Shown here: positions 25,401 to 38,252 of the stretch, piece after piece
How positions within the stretch are numbered: position 1 is the first letter of the stretch
Layout: every line of letters starts with the position of its first letter
Assembly: GCA_017562135.1 (NCBI GenBank)
Contig: QEYB01001046.1
Span: 3,286,001-3,350,000 of the forward strand
Origin: Dipylidium caninum
Taxonomy: Eukaryota > Platyhelminthes > Cestoda > Cyclophyllidea > Dipylidiidae
Length of the DNA stretch: 64,000 nucleotides
Reading direction: 5' to 3'
The notes under the pieces: generated by a model
What the model saw: only the letters and a program-made list of their open reading frames with translations
What the model was told of the DNA's origin: nothing
The model's database searches: none
Made by a program: the position numbers and the translations under genes

Positions 25401-27100
25401 TAATACTCAATAGAACCCGTATGTAGCGCTTTTTATTTATCAAAATTAAGCTTTGTCAACATATTAGTCTTACCTGAGATATGGGATAGGTAATTTTGTT
25501 GAGAACACCTTTTCCAAAAAAAATATTCGGGATTTTCGACTCGTTTCTCCAAAAAAATTTATACTCAAGAACATTGCACATTTACGTGACTTTTCCTTTT
25601 AGGCTAGATAAAAATAGGTTGATGAAACATATCTTAAATTCCACTCAGCAAACTCTTCCCAATAATAGGGATTGTTTGTCACATCCCTTAAACTAGTATA
25701 GCGAAGGATCGAATATACGATCTCAATTTGCTTTTTTTTATAATAGCCTACTTTATCTTCCAATGCAGATTAGATACCTCAATAAGTTTCTCCAACAAGA
25801 ACGGCCAATCAACTGAATATCAAGCGTGAATCTAACGTAAACTTCGTCACAAATGTTTATGTCTGTAGTCGTTTTCGCTACCTTTAAATCCCAACATTTT
25901 CCGAAGCACAGTTCTAAGCAACCAGAAATTAGCGCAATTAGGGACTCCGTTGATGCCGTTGTAGGAGCACATGACTGACTGTGCGATTCCATCAGCTAGA
26001 CAACCACGAAAGGCTGGAAGGAAGGTAAGCCACAGATCAGCAGCAGAGACATTGGCTTCAAATTTTAACCTCGAAGTGGGTACGTTCTCGGGTCCCGAGT
26101 ACACAGCAAAGTGCTTGCAGCAGGCAGTAGTTAGGTAGATATGCTTATCTTCCACCAACACATTTGACAGTGCTCCACGTGACGGAAGCCCGGAGAGACC
26201 ACGAACAAATGCGTTAGATAACTCCCCTGTCAAGTATGGATCCTCGCCTAGAGTCTCCTGGTTTCTACCCCACAAAGGATGGCGAAGGAGATTTACGACA
26301 GGAGAAAAGCAGTTAATCCCTTTGTGATCCTTGGAGATAAGACAAGATTTAATTTACGTTTCTGTATGTCAAATAAAGGAAGAAAGAGCTATTAACAAGG
26401 TAACGCATTAATTTTCCGAGAAAAGAAATCTAATTTCGGTCAATCTTCTAATAAAAAATGAGTATTACTTTAAGCAATTGTAGCATAAACTCACCTGATA
26501 TTCTCCGGCACGTACGTAACTGTTGTATTTTGCACGTGCCTCATAAGCGGTTGCATTGGCAACTTCATAAACAAGGTCTCTATCAAACGTTGCGGCCATA
26601 GAAATCGCTTGAGGAAATCCGGTTGCATCACCATCAAACCCGTACCCATGGAGGCACTCAGAGCGCCACTGATAGGGGGCAATTCCAAGTCGTAAAATTG
26701 GAGGCGCTGGCCCATGGGCAGCTCCGGCGCCACCGTAGAGCAATTGTTGTGTGAGCTCTTCGGTGGTAAGGCGATTTAAAAGGTCATCCACTCGGATCTG
26801 GCGGGAAAGGCTGGTGTTGCGAAAGGGTAGAACCTCAGAACGACACTGACCAAGGACTATACTAAAAAGATCAAAAAACAATTAAGAAAAAGCGAAAATG
26901 ATAAAAAATTTCTGTTCTGCGAAATGTAGATAGACTAGTGGTAGTCTGTCGGTAGCTTAAACTTTACAAAATATACCGGTTCTTTGGACACTAGGGCATA
27001 ATTTGCTGTTTGTTCAAGCAGATAACCACGAAATTATGTTGTAATAGCAGTATATTTGAGATTAAGCTCACCAAATAACTAACACTACACAGCCCAGCAT
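22432..27100 (-). CDS. GH3 family glycoside hydrolase, beta-xylosidase-like, secreted
   Basis: Glycoside hydrolase family 3 enzymes release terminal beta-linked sugars (xylose, glucose or arabinose) by a retaining mechanism. Exons: 27072-27100, 26495-26861, 25882-26329, 25139-25322, 24966-25071, 24223-24434, 23668-24012, 22432-23286; about 848 residues. Exon 1 (MLGCVVLVI) and the start of exon 2 form a signal peptide. The N-terminal barrel has WGRNQETLGEDP, CCKHFAVYSGPE and VMCSYNGINGVPNC. The motif GFVISDEGAL holds the predicted nucleophile Asp (about residue 287). A C-terminal sandwich domain (VLLKNRNHFLPF, LALVGPFAKS) and a fibronectin III-like domain follow; the latter includes FPFGYGLSYNYGPNGGG. 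This is the plant/fungal beta-xylosidase-type architecture. Phases agree throughout; intron 4 needs a GC donor. Exon 7 has a one-base break at 23769-23770. Substrate cannot be read from sequence. Confidence 0.9.
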
Positions 27101-28718
27101 TTTTGCGTCAAAAAGGCACGCTTGGCACCACTACGGCCGGTGATGAGCTAAAACAATTCGCAAAATTCCGTGACCAAATACATTGTAAGCCTTTTGAATC
27201 AACAAATAAAGCAAATTAGTAAATAGAGTTTATTTTATGTCTAACAGCCGTAAGGAAAGAGCACACTTAAATGGAAGGTTATGACAATTGTTAAATCCTT
27301 TAGGTAAGGCAACCAAAGTGCAAAGTCACGGGGATTACGCTAGTTAACGACGTCGTCTAAGTATGACCAGACGCTATTGATATAATAAACTAGTGATTAT
27401 GGAAGGAAGCATTAAGCGCTTATTGTCATTTCCTCAACTGCAAGTTTTTATAATCTATACCAGCATAAAGGCATTGGAGATCATGGCCTACGCAAAGATC
27501 CTAATAATATTTCATTTAAAAGAGGTTAGATGTGTGATGAATTCGTACTCCATTTAAATTAGGCTCAACCTGTTGGACTGTATCTCATTCACTCAAAAGA
27601 TACATGTTCTTATCGCAGGTAGTTTTCAAATATTACAGTATCGCCGAGGATGCTATGCCTTCTCCACACCTTATCGTTTTGCGATAACAAGCGATGTTGG
27701 AATTTCATTATATTGAATGAAATTTCAAAGGAAAGTACGAGGAATTGTGTCGACCACATTGGCATGTAAATATGGCAAGTAAATAGGATAGACTATGTAA
27801 ACGCTGAGATCCTCTCTTACTTAATCACCTGACATTGGGGAAGGTACGATTTGCCATTATGTGGACGGTACTTATTATTTTTACAATATCGCTAACGAGC
27901 AAACCATGAATGGAATGATAATGTACCACGAAGACTGTGTTACTTATCCACGCCCGCTATTATTTAAGGTTCTATTATTCTGATGTATTGATTATTTCGG
28001 CTTCATGTTAAGCTCTGGATTCAAAAGACCATGAATTATATTAAGTAAATTTAGTTCACAAAGATGAATCTATATATGCGAAGAAGTAATGAAACACCGA
28101 TTAGGCTGTTAGAGAAATGCAACGCGAAATACCCATCGCAAATATGCACGCTGTCCACCCGATTTTTATTCACTATATCTTTGGTCATTTTTTATAAATA
28201 AATTTACTTAAAGACAACTTTCGTTCATTTACCTTGTCAAAAAAGAATTTACACATCATGCTAACAACCTTGCTAACATTATTTTCACGTCTTATGCACA
28301 TTATAATGATAATTACTTTTGGAATACTTCCTACATTGTAGCATTAAATTTGGATTGCTTCGTATCATCAAAGGCATGATTTGATATCGTCACCTAGCCC
28401 ACCACGCTAATGCTGTGTGGCTCCCACGCTCCCCTGTGTCCGTCAGTTCTACCTTAGGCTTTCGGTTCTTGATGGCATGCTGCCATATATCATTTTCAAG
28501 TATTCATTTTTGAGAGTCTTTTGCTATTGTGATATATCAGGACGTAAAGGGTTTGATGCTGCTAAACTTGTGAAATAATTCGCATTGTCTGCGCTCCTCG
28601 TCGAAAACATTTCTGACTCTTATTCCTTATTATTTGATGCCTTTTGGTGTTGCTATTGCGATCAGTGTTAGCTGATTAAAACTTTTTGGAGCTAATACTT
28701 AGTATAACTAAATTTTTC
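27101..28718. promoter_or_regulatory. Divergent intergenic region, GH3 gene / prefoldin 3
   Basis: About 1.6 kb of AT-rich DNA separates two genes transcribed away from each other, so both promoters or 5' leaders should lie here. I found no clear TATA box, operator or repeat, and no coding exon. Confidence 0.4.
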
Positions 28719-28735
28719 AGGCAACTATTTCTCCA
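28711..28735 (+). promoter_or_regulatory. 3' splice acceptor 15 bases before the prefoldin 3 ATG
   Basis: A T-rich tract ends in AG at 28719-28720, then 15 bases lead to the ATG at 28736. This could be the end of an intron in the 5' leader, or a trans-splicing acceptor for a spliced leader, since flatworms are known to trans-splice part of their mRNAs. The sequence alone cannot separate the two. Confidence 0.5.
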
Positions 28736-30165
28736 ATGGCTGCGGTCGATGCGAACTTATCTTTGAGTAGTGAGGACAACAGCAAAGAATCAACGATGCT
28801 AAAGGGCATCCCGAAAGCTACTTTTATAGGTGATGTGGATGAATACCTCAAAACTAATGGCTACACGACAATCCGGGAGGCAATGCAGGCTCTGGACCAA
28901 ATTTACCAGAAGTATAAACTTATGGAACAGGCTTTTCTTCAGCGCAAACTTCGTCTTCTTCAGCAAATGCCTGACATCACCAAGACACTTGATGTGGTAA
29001 AACACTTGGAAAAGAAGAACAAGGACTTCAATGTCACGTTTGAGGTCTCTGACCAACTTTACGCCCGCGCTCATATTGACAGGGCTGATAAGGTTGGCCT
29101 ATTAGTTTTGTAATGAATTGATAGAGTTTTGTCTTGATTATTTTCAGGCTGCCGATTTTAACGGGTTGAAATAGTTAATGGTAATTTCTCCTAAGTTTAC
29201 TCCGGGATTTCTATTTAATTTCTTATTACTTCCATCATTCTATGAAGAAACTATTATTTTCACTAGTTATGACACCAGTAGACTATTCTTAGTATTTACA
29301 GGTGGTTACGAAAGTATTGGACTACTCTTTTAAGGCTTTTTAGTATGACTGATATTGAGTTTCCTTCTCGAATCTCATAACATTTTTTAATGCGACTATA
29401 AATATACGTGCAATATTTCTTTTGGGCATTGTATCTACTTACCAGTTCTGTTTCATTTGTCGATATGACGGTTTTTTATTTACACGATGTTGGGATGCAA
29501 AGTACAATGTGTAATTAATTGAAATCTTTCCGGAATAATCCGCATTATTGAATGCAGTATGGAGGTTCTGACTCATTCCAAACTCCTCACTTCAAAGTTT
29601 CTATTTTATCATAGGTGATGCAATTCTTTTTCTTGTTGACAGTGGTTGTTGTTCCTCAAAGTTTCACATATTTTCCTATTTACTATTTCATGACAATTTT
29701 CTTGCAATAGTGATGAAACCACCAGGATCGTTCTCTCCCTTGATTACTGATTGCATAAATTACCCTGACCACCACATTCATGTTTTGGTGTATGCTCTCA
29801 TACATGAAATTGCTCGATTACAAAATTCCAAAAACCGCAGTCATTTTGAAGGGGGGTTATTTAATTCTGCTTCCTTTTAGTAGATTTTCCTATTACTTGC
29901 TATTTTTATTATCTCCCTGCAGGTGGGTTTGTGGCTCGGTGCAAATGTGATGTTAGAATACGATTTGGCTGAGGCGAAGGACATCCTCATGGCTAACCTC
30001 TCCGCAGCAGAAACATCCATGGCAGACGTGGAGGAAACACTGGCCTTCTTGAAGGAGCAGACTACCACCGTGGAGGTCAGTCTGGCTCGTCTGCATAACC
30101 TTAATGTTAAGCGTAATCAGGCCGCCGCTGCTGCCGCTGCCTCTGCGAATGGCACACGGAAGTGA
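28736..30165 (+). CDS. VBP1: Prefoldin subunit 3 (VHL-binding protein 1 homologue)
   Basis: An alpha-class subunit of the hexameric cytosolic prefoldin chaperone, which hands unfolded actin and tubulin to the CCT chaperonin. Two exons, 28736-29092 and 29923-30165, joined in phase 0, encode 199 residues; the human protein has 197. The N-terminal helix region contains TFIGDVDEYLKTNGY and a Gln/Leu/Lys-rich coil. The second exon starts with VGLWLGANVMLEYDL, the hallmark of this subunit, followed by a second coil and an Ala-rich C-terminus. The donor is weak (GTTGGC) but the acceptor is strong (CTCCCTGCAG). No frame defect is seen. The 830-base intron holds nothing recognisable. It is transcribed away from the GH3 gene. 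Confidence 0.95.
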
Positions 30166-31456
30166 CAGCCCAAATGTTTTAATATACTTCTTAATGTTTT
30201 GTTCACATCCTCCACTTCCGGTTTTGGCTACTTTGGTTTTTTGGGTCGGGGAACGCACTTCTGATCCGATCGAAATTGCTCGAAATTTACCATGGGTTGT
30301 AGCAGTGGATAGTATTACGTTTTGTGTTCTCCCTATCTGTTCCTTCGATTGAAAAGTTAATTTCTAATTTGCAAAAGAATTACGGGAATCAAAATGTAAA
30401 GTGGGAGAGGATTTTTCACCTTGGGAAGACGCAGGAGGAGATAGTTTTCCAATAACATTGGTTTTGCCTCACAAACCAATGCTGATAAGTGTTAATTTTT
30501 ATAACGAAACTTAGTAGAAGAGTACGGGAATAGAGAGTAGTAATTGTCCGCTTTTTGTGATTCCAGGAATGCGGACCGAAGTTTGGGATTGCGTGCTAGT
30601 AAATTCGCTTCAAGTTCCGTTTTGTATCGTATTTTCGAGGAGGGCTTTGATTTAAGTTATTATATGGTAGAATGTACACAACTGTTCCCTAAAACCTAAG
30701 GGAGCGCGGTTTTCGGCAGTCTTGTCGTAGATCCTTTTTAGTCGACTTTAAATGCCTTTTCAATGTGCCGAACCCGTATTTTCTCAACAACAAATCTTCC
30801 GCCTTCGATCACACTAACTTTAGGATGTTACGTTCTGAAACTTGCTTATAGTTTTGTGTGCTTACAACACCTTGGAGCTTCTATTGAAATTCGGGATGTT
30901 GTGTCACAGCTACTAATTCTTAATTTGAGCATTGGACCCGAATTGAGGGAATTTGAGTCTATTGGATTCATCTTTTAAGGCGTTAGATTTTTTATACTTT
31001 TTTACTACACTAGGTAAACATTTTGACTATAGCGCCCATCAGCTGTACGCCGGCAAGATGTTAAACCTACATATGGTAGACGTTTATTCGGATGAGAACT
31101 GCGTGAAGGAACGACATTTTGAATGTCTAATGTTTCCACTAATAGTCATCAAAAGCAACACGACTTTCATTCAAACTTACTTTGTAACTAGCTTATGTCA
31201 AAAAGTGGAGTGATTTTGGAATTTTTAACAATCCGTCAGAAGCCCTCGACGGACTTATATGGTACCATATTGGTGGGAAATCAGAGAATGGATTTCGCCG
31301 GTTGGAGAAACCACTTTTTGAATAGAAATTAAGAATCTCTTTTTCGCTACGAGGTTATTGTTAATGTGAACAGCCATCGTTTCATTAATGAAATGAAGTT
31401 TTTTTCGCCATTAACTTCCACTCCTCGAGTCGATGGTGCATTTTAGTAGCTCTCTC
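30166..31456. other. Intergenic region 3' of prefoldin 3
   Basis: About 1.3 kb with only short open frames. It holds the prefoldin 3' UTR, but I could not pick a convincing polyadenylation signal. Nothing else is recognised before the mariner remnant. Confidence 0.5.
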
Positions 31457-32497
31457 ATTCACGAAACGGGCGTTCAACACAAGTAGAAAATAAAAACACC
31501 GTTTTCACATTGTTTACTACGTTCAATTGAAACAATGCACATTGGCATCCACGACTTTCTCCCAACGACTGGACAAGTCATACATGCCCTTTTGGAAAAA
31601 AAACCGTGTGTAGAGGGTTAACCTCTCGACCGCAAGTGGAGCTCTATGTAGTCGTTTTCGTGCAGCAACACTGCGCCGCGCCGATCAAGCGATGCTGATT
31701 GTTTTTCCTTCACAAGTTTCTTCTCATGCTCGACATCAGGCAAATGCACGGCGGTGGGAGGACTCCGCCGCTGTCATGCTCTCGCCTGATGGCATCATAG
31801 GAAGGAGTAGTGGATGGTCTCTCCTCGGGCAGACCACCACATGCCAACCACAATGTTTTTTGATGAAATTTCGGCTCAGCGTATGGCGGAGGAAGCAGCG
31901 AAGATGCCACTTGCTCTTGAAGCGCTCGATCGTCTGCAGTTGGGCCGTTTCGCACGCCCCACACCCATGAGTCCATCTCTCGCCCTCGTTTATTGTGTGC
32001 AGACTTTCTCCTAACACAGGCGTATGGATGGCTAACTCCTAGTTCTGACACTACTTCACGAAGAGTTGTGCGTGTATGGATCGGATCGCCCAGCCTTCCC
32101 CAATCCCTCCTCGTTATCAACATACTCGGTGATCTTCTTCGAGACGCCTTTTCGATACTCCACTTACTGCAACGAAATTTTTGAAACCGAGATCTCTCAC
32201 TGCCTCATTAGTGCTTAACGAAGCCTGTTGGGCTGCGCTGTGATTCAATGTGAACTCGTACAAGAAAAGTAGATGCAAATCGTCATTTGTTCCTATTTGG
32301 TGTCGACGAAAAATGAAATAACTGTGAGATACGAACACAGAGGAATTTTGCGAGACGGATGAGAAGAATACTTTTAAAAGCCATAAATAAGAATATCGAG
32401 GACGCAGCCGAAGAGAGACTAAAGAAGAAGGCCTGTTTCACCTTATGGAGCTCTTGCCATCCTACTGCAAAAATACTAGCATCCTTCCGACACTAAA
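31457..32497 (-). mobile_element. Mariner-type transposon remnant, copy 1
   Basis: A decayed Tc1/mariner element of about 1.04 kb with its transposase on the minus strand. Recognisable pieces in several frames include an N-terminal HTH-like part (NHSAAQQASLSTNEA), TTLREVVSELGVSHP, MDSWV and, further on, pieces like the family's WWSARG. The C-terminal end resembles the family's LPERWQKV-type ending (SSRWEKVVDANVHCFN). Frameshifts and stops break the frame. The segment that normally carries the first catalytic Asp (the family's GDEKW motif) is missing between the VASSLL and KFHQK pieces. The right end resembles a degraded mariner terminal repeat; the left end is less clear. Very similar to the copy at 59411-60439. 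Confidence 0.85.
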
Positions 32498-35400
32498 TCG
32501 TTATGAAAAATCGTGGGTCGAATACTCGAGGCCTTTCGCTGTTTGGTGCACTAGTGTAGAGGTGATATCCATAATTCGTGGCGCTTTTTCCTAGGAAAAA
32601 ACGATATTATCTGGGCTGTAATTAATAACCAGGTCATAAGATAAGTGCAAAGGGAAAAGCATACTTCGCTCTCGTTATAGTAAAATGTCATATCTCTTTT
32701 GCATTGAAGCATAATCATTGATGTTCTGAATGTCTAATTATCTGCGGTTGTCGAATGTGGTACACATAATTTGGGGGTAATTGGTTGTGAGAAAACCTCG
32801 CTTAGACGACGCTCTGCCGAAATATGCGCGGCACAGGCCCGTGGACTTGGTGCCCCACCACACTCAAACCTGAATCGGTGGCTCCAATGAGATTAGTTAC
32901 TTTTGGATCTCGCGGATGGCAACTGCCTTGTGGTATGCCAGAGCACCGCTTGCACCGTGTCCTCTCCTATTGCGTGAGATAGTAGTAGCAATTTTCTCAA
33001 TCACCCCCTTCTTACTTTTAGGTGAGATTCAAAAACTTCGGCGATAAGACGCTTTGGTGATAATTAATGGTAACGTTCTAAGCCAGATGATACCTAGTTT
33101 GACATTTTGAATTCGACGAAAATCGTGGTAAATTAGGCCAAAGGTCAGGGAAATATCGAAATCGGTTTTTTTGTCATTTAAAGCTCGACCGTGCTGAAAA
33201 TCATCCGCGCTGACGTGCATTCATGGTCACGCACGTAACTGTCTGCTGCTGTTTATGGAGGCAAATATGAAACCAACTGCGTTCTTCTATTAATGTGAAG
33301 TATGATTAATTTCAGGGTTCTTGTAAATACATTTGATTGTGAACAGAGCGTCAGTTGGACAAGGTGATAAGTCACCATCGGGGTAAGTAAAGTAGAATCA
33401 TATTATTCGTGCTCAACAAATCGGAGGTTACGGCCGCCAGTGCTTTCTGAAGTGGATATTACTGCGGCAATTTATACCACTTTCCATTTCTTTAATCAAG
33501 ACTTCAAGGTATCCAGTGGTTTCTAGTTTTTCTCGAAACCCTTCGTCTTAAATACGGCGCGAATCTTAAATGTTTCCCGCCTTCTTCGAGAGAAATCTCA
33601 AAAATGTTAAAAATTCATTATCAATAGAAAACTCTTTATTGCAAAGACACTCAACAACTATTCCTTTCTCTGAACACAAATGTAGTCATCGAAAGTTTTT
33701 AGCGGCTTATGTTTATCAAGAAGGCTCAAATACAAGGCCGAAAATGGCTGTTGGGTATTTCTGATTATGCTCCTAGCCAAGTGGCATTATAGCGGAAATT
33801 AACTTTTTCAGTTATAGTCCCTTTTTCCTTGTGTTAATTTTCTTCGTTTGAGTAATTTAGAGAATTGCTCCTCCGCTACTTGAGACACTCAGTTATTCAC
33901 CAGCCGGGGCAAAAGGAGGTAGTTCATATCGCCTCGCTCTGTTTGCTTGCGGCCGCCATGGCGTTTGCTAGTTGTAAGCAGGGCCTAACGGGCATTCCGC
34001 AACCACGCCAGCGCCACTTAAGGAGGACGAGGCGTTGTTTGCGAGGAGCGCCGCCCTTAGCGAGGGCAGGTGACCGCGGCACTACTCTCTCAAGGCCTGA
34101 CGACTTTGTCATCCTTCTCAGTATCAGCCTGTTCTACGGCTGTTATCAATTTTCGTTCGCCAGAAAAATATTTGATCCTACTTAAAATTAAGTAGTATAT
34201 TTTGAACAGTGAATCAACTACTGCCAATGTCTTCCATTCCGTTTCATTTGCTCCATTATCGTTTCGGTGACATCACTAGTCGCCTCAGAGAGCACACCAT
34301 TGAAAGCGTGAGTTGTCGGAGAATCTACCTTTTCCCCTATCTTCTTCTTGCAAATCGTTCGATCGGTCACTACAAACAACGTATCAGATCGAGCGGTCCA
34401 AGTACTAACGCGACGCACAATTACAGAAAGTGGCAATTAAACTGATAAACTTCTGAGGAAAGGGATGCGGTCTTGCCGTGTTGTCTTGTCTTGTCGGGAC
34501 TACGTTACAATAACGTTAATAGGTTGCAGCACGTGGTAACTGAGATGAGAGGAATAAAGTAAACGAGTTATGGCCATGAGAACCGTTAACAGGCTACTGG
34601 GAAGCCGGTGACCTCCTTGAAGGCACTTCGGTGCGTGTTAGCCATTGGCCCAGCGATTTCGTTTGTTACCATGGGAGAAGGCTGCTTTACCGTTATTGTC
34701 TTCTGCCAAAGTACGTCCATATTCCAATCTGTGATGAAGGAGGAGAGAAGTGCAACACCTTTGGCTATAAACTTGGCTCGTGGCTTTTGCGCCACCCTCC
34801 CGGATCGTCTAACTCACGCAAACTGATAAGGTCAACCACACCGTTCCCCAGGAAGCCTATCCCGAATGACTACTTTCTTTGGCAATAATGTTTGAAAAGT
34901 AAGGTCAATGGTGGTTTGGCCATCAATCCCTTTTATGAGTGCCCTATTTTCGTTAAAATTAAGAAAACTCATTTTCTTTCATCTATGCTTTCTCTTACTT
35001 CATAAGAGGCGTTTGCGCATGTGTTAAAATATCGTTTGTTAAGAATGAGATACAGGAATTGCTGTAACAAATATCTATAAGAGCACAAATAAAGGCATAA
35101 CTTTTACCTTAACCTTTCGTTTTTAGTCTACCGACCGCATAAGTCTTCCGCTAAACCTAATATCCTAAAGTGAGCCGCCTTCCCATTCTAAAAGCAAGCA
35201 ATTGCACGGCGAAAGGAGACAACCACAAGCCTCTTGCAGCGAGACTATCACGGGGCCATCCTCATACACTTCGATCTTCACGTTTTACTTGAGACGTGAA
35301 CGGCTATTTCCGGACAGACGTCTCATTTTGCGTTTGGCGGTTTCCTCAATTTTTTTAAAGGACTAAAGCCTCTTCCACTGGAGTTCAGGCGGTACCCAGA

Positions 35401-37354
35401 AAACACCTTTGATTGTGAGAAATTAACATTCTTGGAGAGAAAACTTTCGCCTTGCTGTACAAAGCGCCAGAAATGTGAAGGTCGATTCCTCTAGTGACCC
35501 TGCAGTCCAATGAGGATGGTTTAGTCAAACCTGGAGTGTTTAAAGCAATTTCCTTGTCGGTATGGCGGTACCGGAAATTGTCTAGCAACAACATGCCGCT
35601 ACACGAACGCCCTGCTTCCTGAAAGCACTCACGGGTGAGAAACCCCAGTCGCTGGTCATGGAGACACACTTTCCCAGGCAAACCGGCTAGGTACAAAATG
35701 AAACCCGACTGTTTGCGTCTCTACCCCAGACTCGTCAAGGGCTGGCTACGAGATGAGGAAACCATGCACGGAGGGACCTGATCTTTCGCCTAATCTCCAC
35801 GCTTTTGGCCTCGAAATTTGGGATTTGCGAAGAGACTCTCCCTGCACCACCTCAGAGACCTCCAGGCCAACTGAATTTGGACCTCGAATGGCCACATTTG
35901 CTTGTGCACCTCTGAAGTTACTCGAATGCAAAGATGGCGGAGGACATGAGGGCAGCCCGTCCAACACACTTTCGTACGAATTAATGCTCCCACATTGCCG
36001 AATGATGCGTTACTCCGGTTTTAACAAGATCATTTGAACAAATGAAATGAGAAATTCCTTGTAATGGATGTAAACTATAGCGAAGCACTATGTTCAGACA
36101 CAAACAACTGAAGAGTAGTTGATAGCCACAGGATTATACTTTAGTCTGTCCGAAAAATTGCACAAAATGCACTTTTGTCATCCAGTAGGGAAAGAAACAG
36201 AGGCGGCCAAACACGGGATTGTTGAAGTGTAGAAAAAGGAGATAAAGTGGAGACAGTGTAACACCCCCAAGGTTGAGAGAGGATAAGAAAAAGAGAATTT
36301 AAAACGGGGTTGAGGCGGAGGAACATATCGCTGGTGCTGAGCAGGAGCGACAACTGCACAGAGCGGCGGCGACTGAGATGACGGCAGCGCTGACGTCGGT
36401 GGCTACTGAGGGCGCCAACAAAGAGGGCAAAGAGTTAGCAAGTGGCCGCAAATTTTCCGGCTTGATTTTGTGCAAATTCACGTTGTACAGGCCTTCGCAA
36501 CTGGCCGATTGCCGTTCCATGTTCCATTGCGCCTTAAGAAAATTGAGGGGAAATCAACGGGAAAAGTTCTCACAAAGACGGTTGATGGCGAGCCGCAGCT
36601 ACCGCCAAAAAGTGGCAAGGATAAACCAAGCCAAATCGATGTCCGAAGTGTTATCCTGTAGTCAAAGTAGTAGGACAAGCTGGAAAGCAACTGTTGCCCC
36701 ACAGTGGAATGACAAGGGTAACACAGCCCCCTTGGTCCAAAAATCATATCTTCACTCCCACTATAAATCTTCGAAGTTAGATTTTTAAGCAGATCTCAAA
36801 ACAACCGCCGAGTATAAAGAAGACTCTCGTGCTCACATGAGTGTTGGTTGAATTATCTGAATATCCAGAGGGTAGACTTCGTTCAAATAACGCTTAACCC
36901 CAGTAAATGTAAAACGCTGTAATAAAACGCCCAAGACACTTAAATGTACGTAAATATCAAAATCAATTCCCCTTCAGTCTCTAACGCTGGAATATCTACT
37001 TTCTAAAACTGCTGTGGGTGCCACATGAGAAATAAAGAAACAAAGTACCTGCATAACAAGACCCAAAAGTATTAATTCATCGTTTGCGAACTACAGTTAG
37101 CTTGAAAATCTCAAAAGTACGGCAGTATTTTTCACAGTCGAATACGCAGGCTACACAACCGTAGACAATTGAGGAAACAGCTTTACAAATGGAAATGATG
37201 AAGCGTAAGTGGCAAAACACTTGAACAGGACGACTATTTTGGTGAGTCAGTGAAAGTGAAAATTATTACAGATTTGAGGAAGACGATGGTGCTCAACCAT
37301 CCCCATAGTAGACGTTTATCACTGGTTATAAGTCGATCAGGTGTGAGCTACTAC
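32498..37354. other. Unassigned 4.9 kb region with GC-rich patches
   Basis: No gene is recognised. GC-rich stretches with longer open frames occur at about 32800-32960, 33890-34110, 34590-34860, 35480-36000 and 36290-36720. The plus frame at about 36300-36788 is open for over 150 codons and Ala/Glu/Lys-rich at first, but I cannot match it to a family or place splice sites with confidence. These patches may be old repeats, undetected exons or a non-coding transcript. Confidence 0.4.
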
Positions 37355-37852
37355 CTGCGGCTCGACGGTAACACGCACACTACGCATTCGAGTGTGGCGT
37401 AGAAGTACACAGTGAGCCTCCTCGCTGGATTCGGAAACCGAGTTAGTGGCACTCATCTGCGAGTTCACTCTTCCAGGTATAGAATGTGGCAGTTGTAGAG
37501 GTAGTATTTGGGATGGCGACGACCCTGATATCGTCGCTGACGTCGTCCTCGACCCGGGGGACATGATGACACCTTCATGACTCAATTCAAGTGTCTTTGC
37601 TAACACATCGACACGACGGCAGGCACGATGACGAGTGTGTTCCCGATTTGTCAATCGTGAAGTCGCCATTGTTGTCGGTGGTGCTGACGGCAATGTTGCG
37701 TGCGATCGCCGTGGTCGTGGTTTTAAGCGTTGCTTGGAGCTCCGGTCCTGTTGGTGGTGCTTTAGGGCACCAAGAAAAGAGACATGGTGATATTGAGACT
37801 GTTGTCGTTTCTTCCGTGGCGCGGCAAAAAGATGCGTTGTTAAACGCGCCAC
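37355..37852 (-). CDS. Possible further 3' exon, Ser/Pro-rich, unrecognised
   Basis: A minus-strand frame stays open for about 170 codons and ends at a good donor-like CAG/GTAGTA (37355/37354). Near its end it contains VLAKTLELSHEGVIM and SATNSVSESSEEAHCVLL. It lies just downstream of the last exon assigned to the Goliath-like gene and could continue its disordered tail, but I could not find an acceptor whose phase matches. It may also belong to another gene or be spurious. Confidence 0.25.
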
Positions 37853-38252
37853 TCGACGAAGTGGACGTAGGGGAGTCCTGGAGGGGTAAAAACAAAAATC
37901 AGCGCTGTAAACCGCAAAAAGGTCTAGTGTACTTTGTTGTAGTCAGATATTGGGATGGCAGGTGGGAAAATATGTGCACCATCTAAGGACGCACTAAGGA
38001 CAGTATGTGAAATTCTAGAGATCATATGAAATAAGAGGCCACACCTTCCAGTTTCGAGCTGCTGAGCTGTTCATGCATTTCATGCATAAAAAGTCTACAA
38101 TCAATACAATTTGGTACACCCTCCTATTTCTTTGACACACAGTTAGGTCTTGACGTTATTGATTCTGTTCGGACTTTTTAAATAGCCAATTAGGACTGAT
38201 AAAATTAACTCCTGCCATTATCCAAACTTTGAGTGGTGGACCAAAGCCTTAC

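Noticed and set aside
5193..27100. Laminin and GH3 genes as true pseudogenes
   Set aside because: Nearly all splice sites, phases and key residues are intact, and the breaks are single-base and mostly at homopolymers; sequence error is the simpler reading, though not proven.
31457..32497. Active transposase gene in the mariner copies
   Set aside because: Multiple frameshifts and stops, and the first catalytic Asp segment is missing in both copies.
36378..36788. 136-codon plus-strand frame as a gene
   Set aside because: Open, but competing open frames exist in the same stretch and nothing identifies a product; reported only as an unexplained region.
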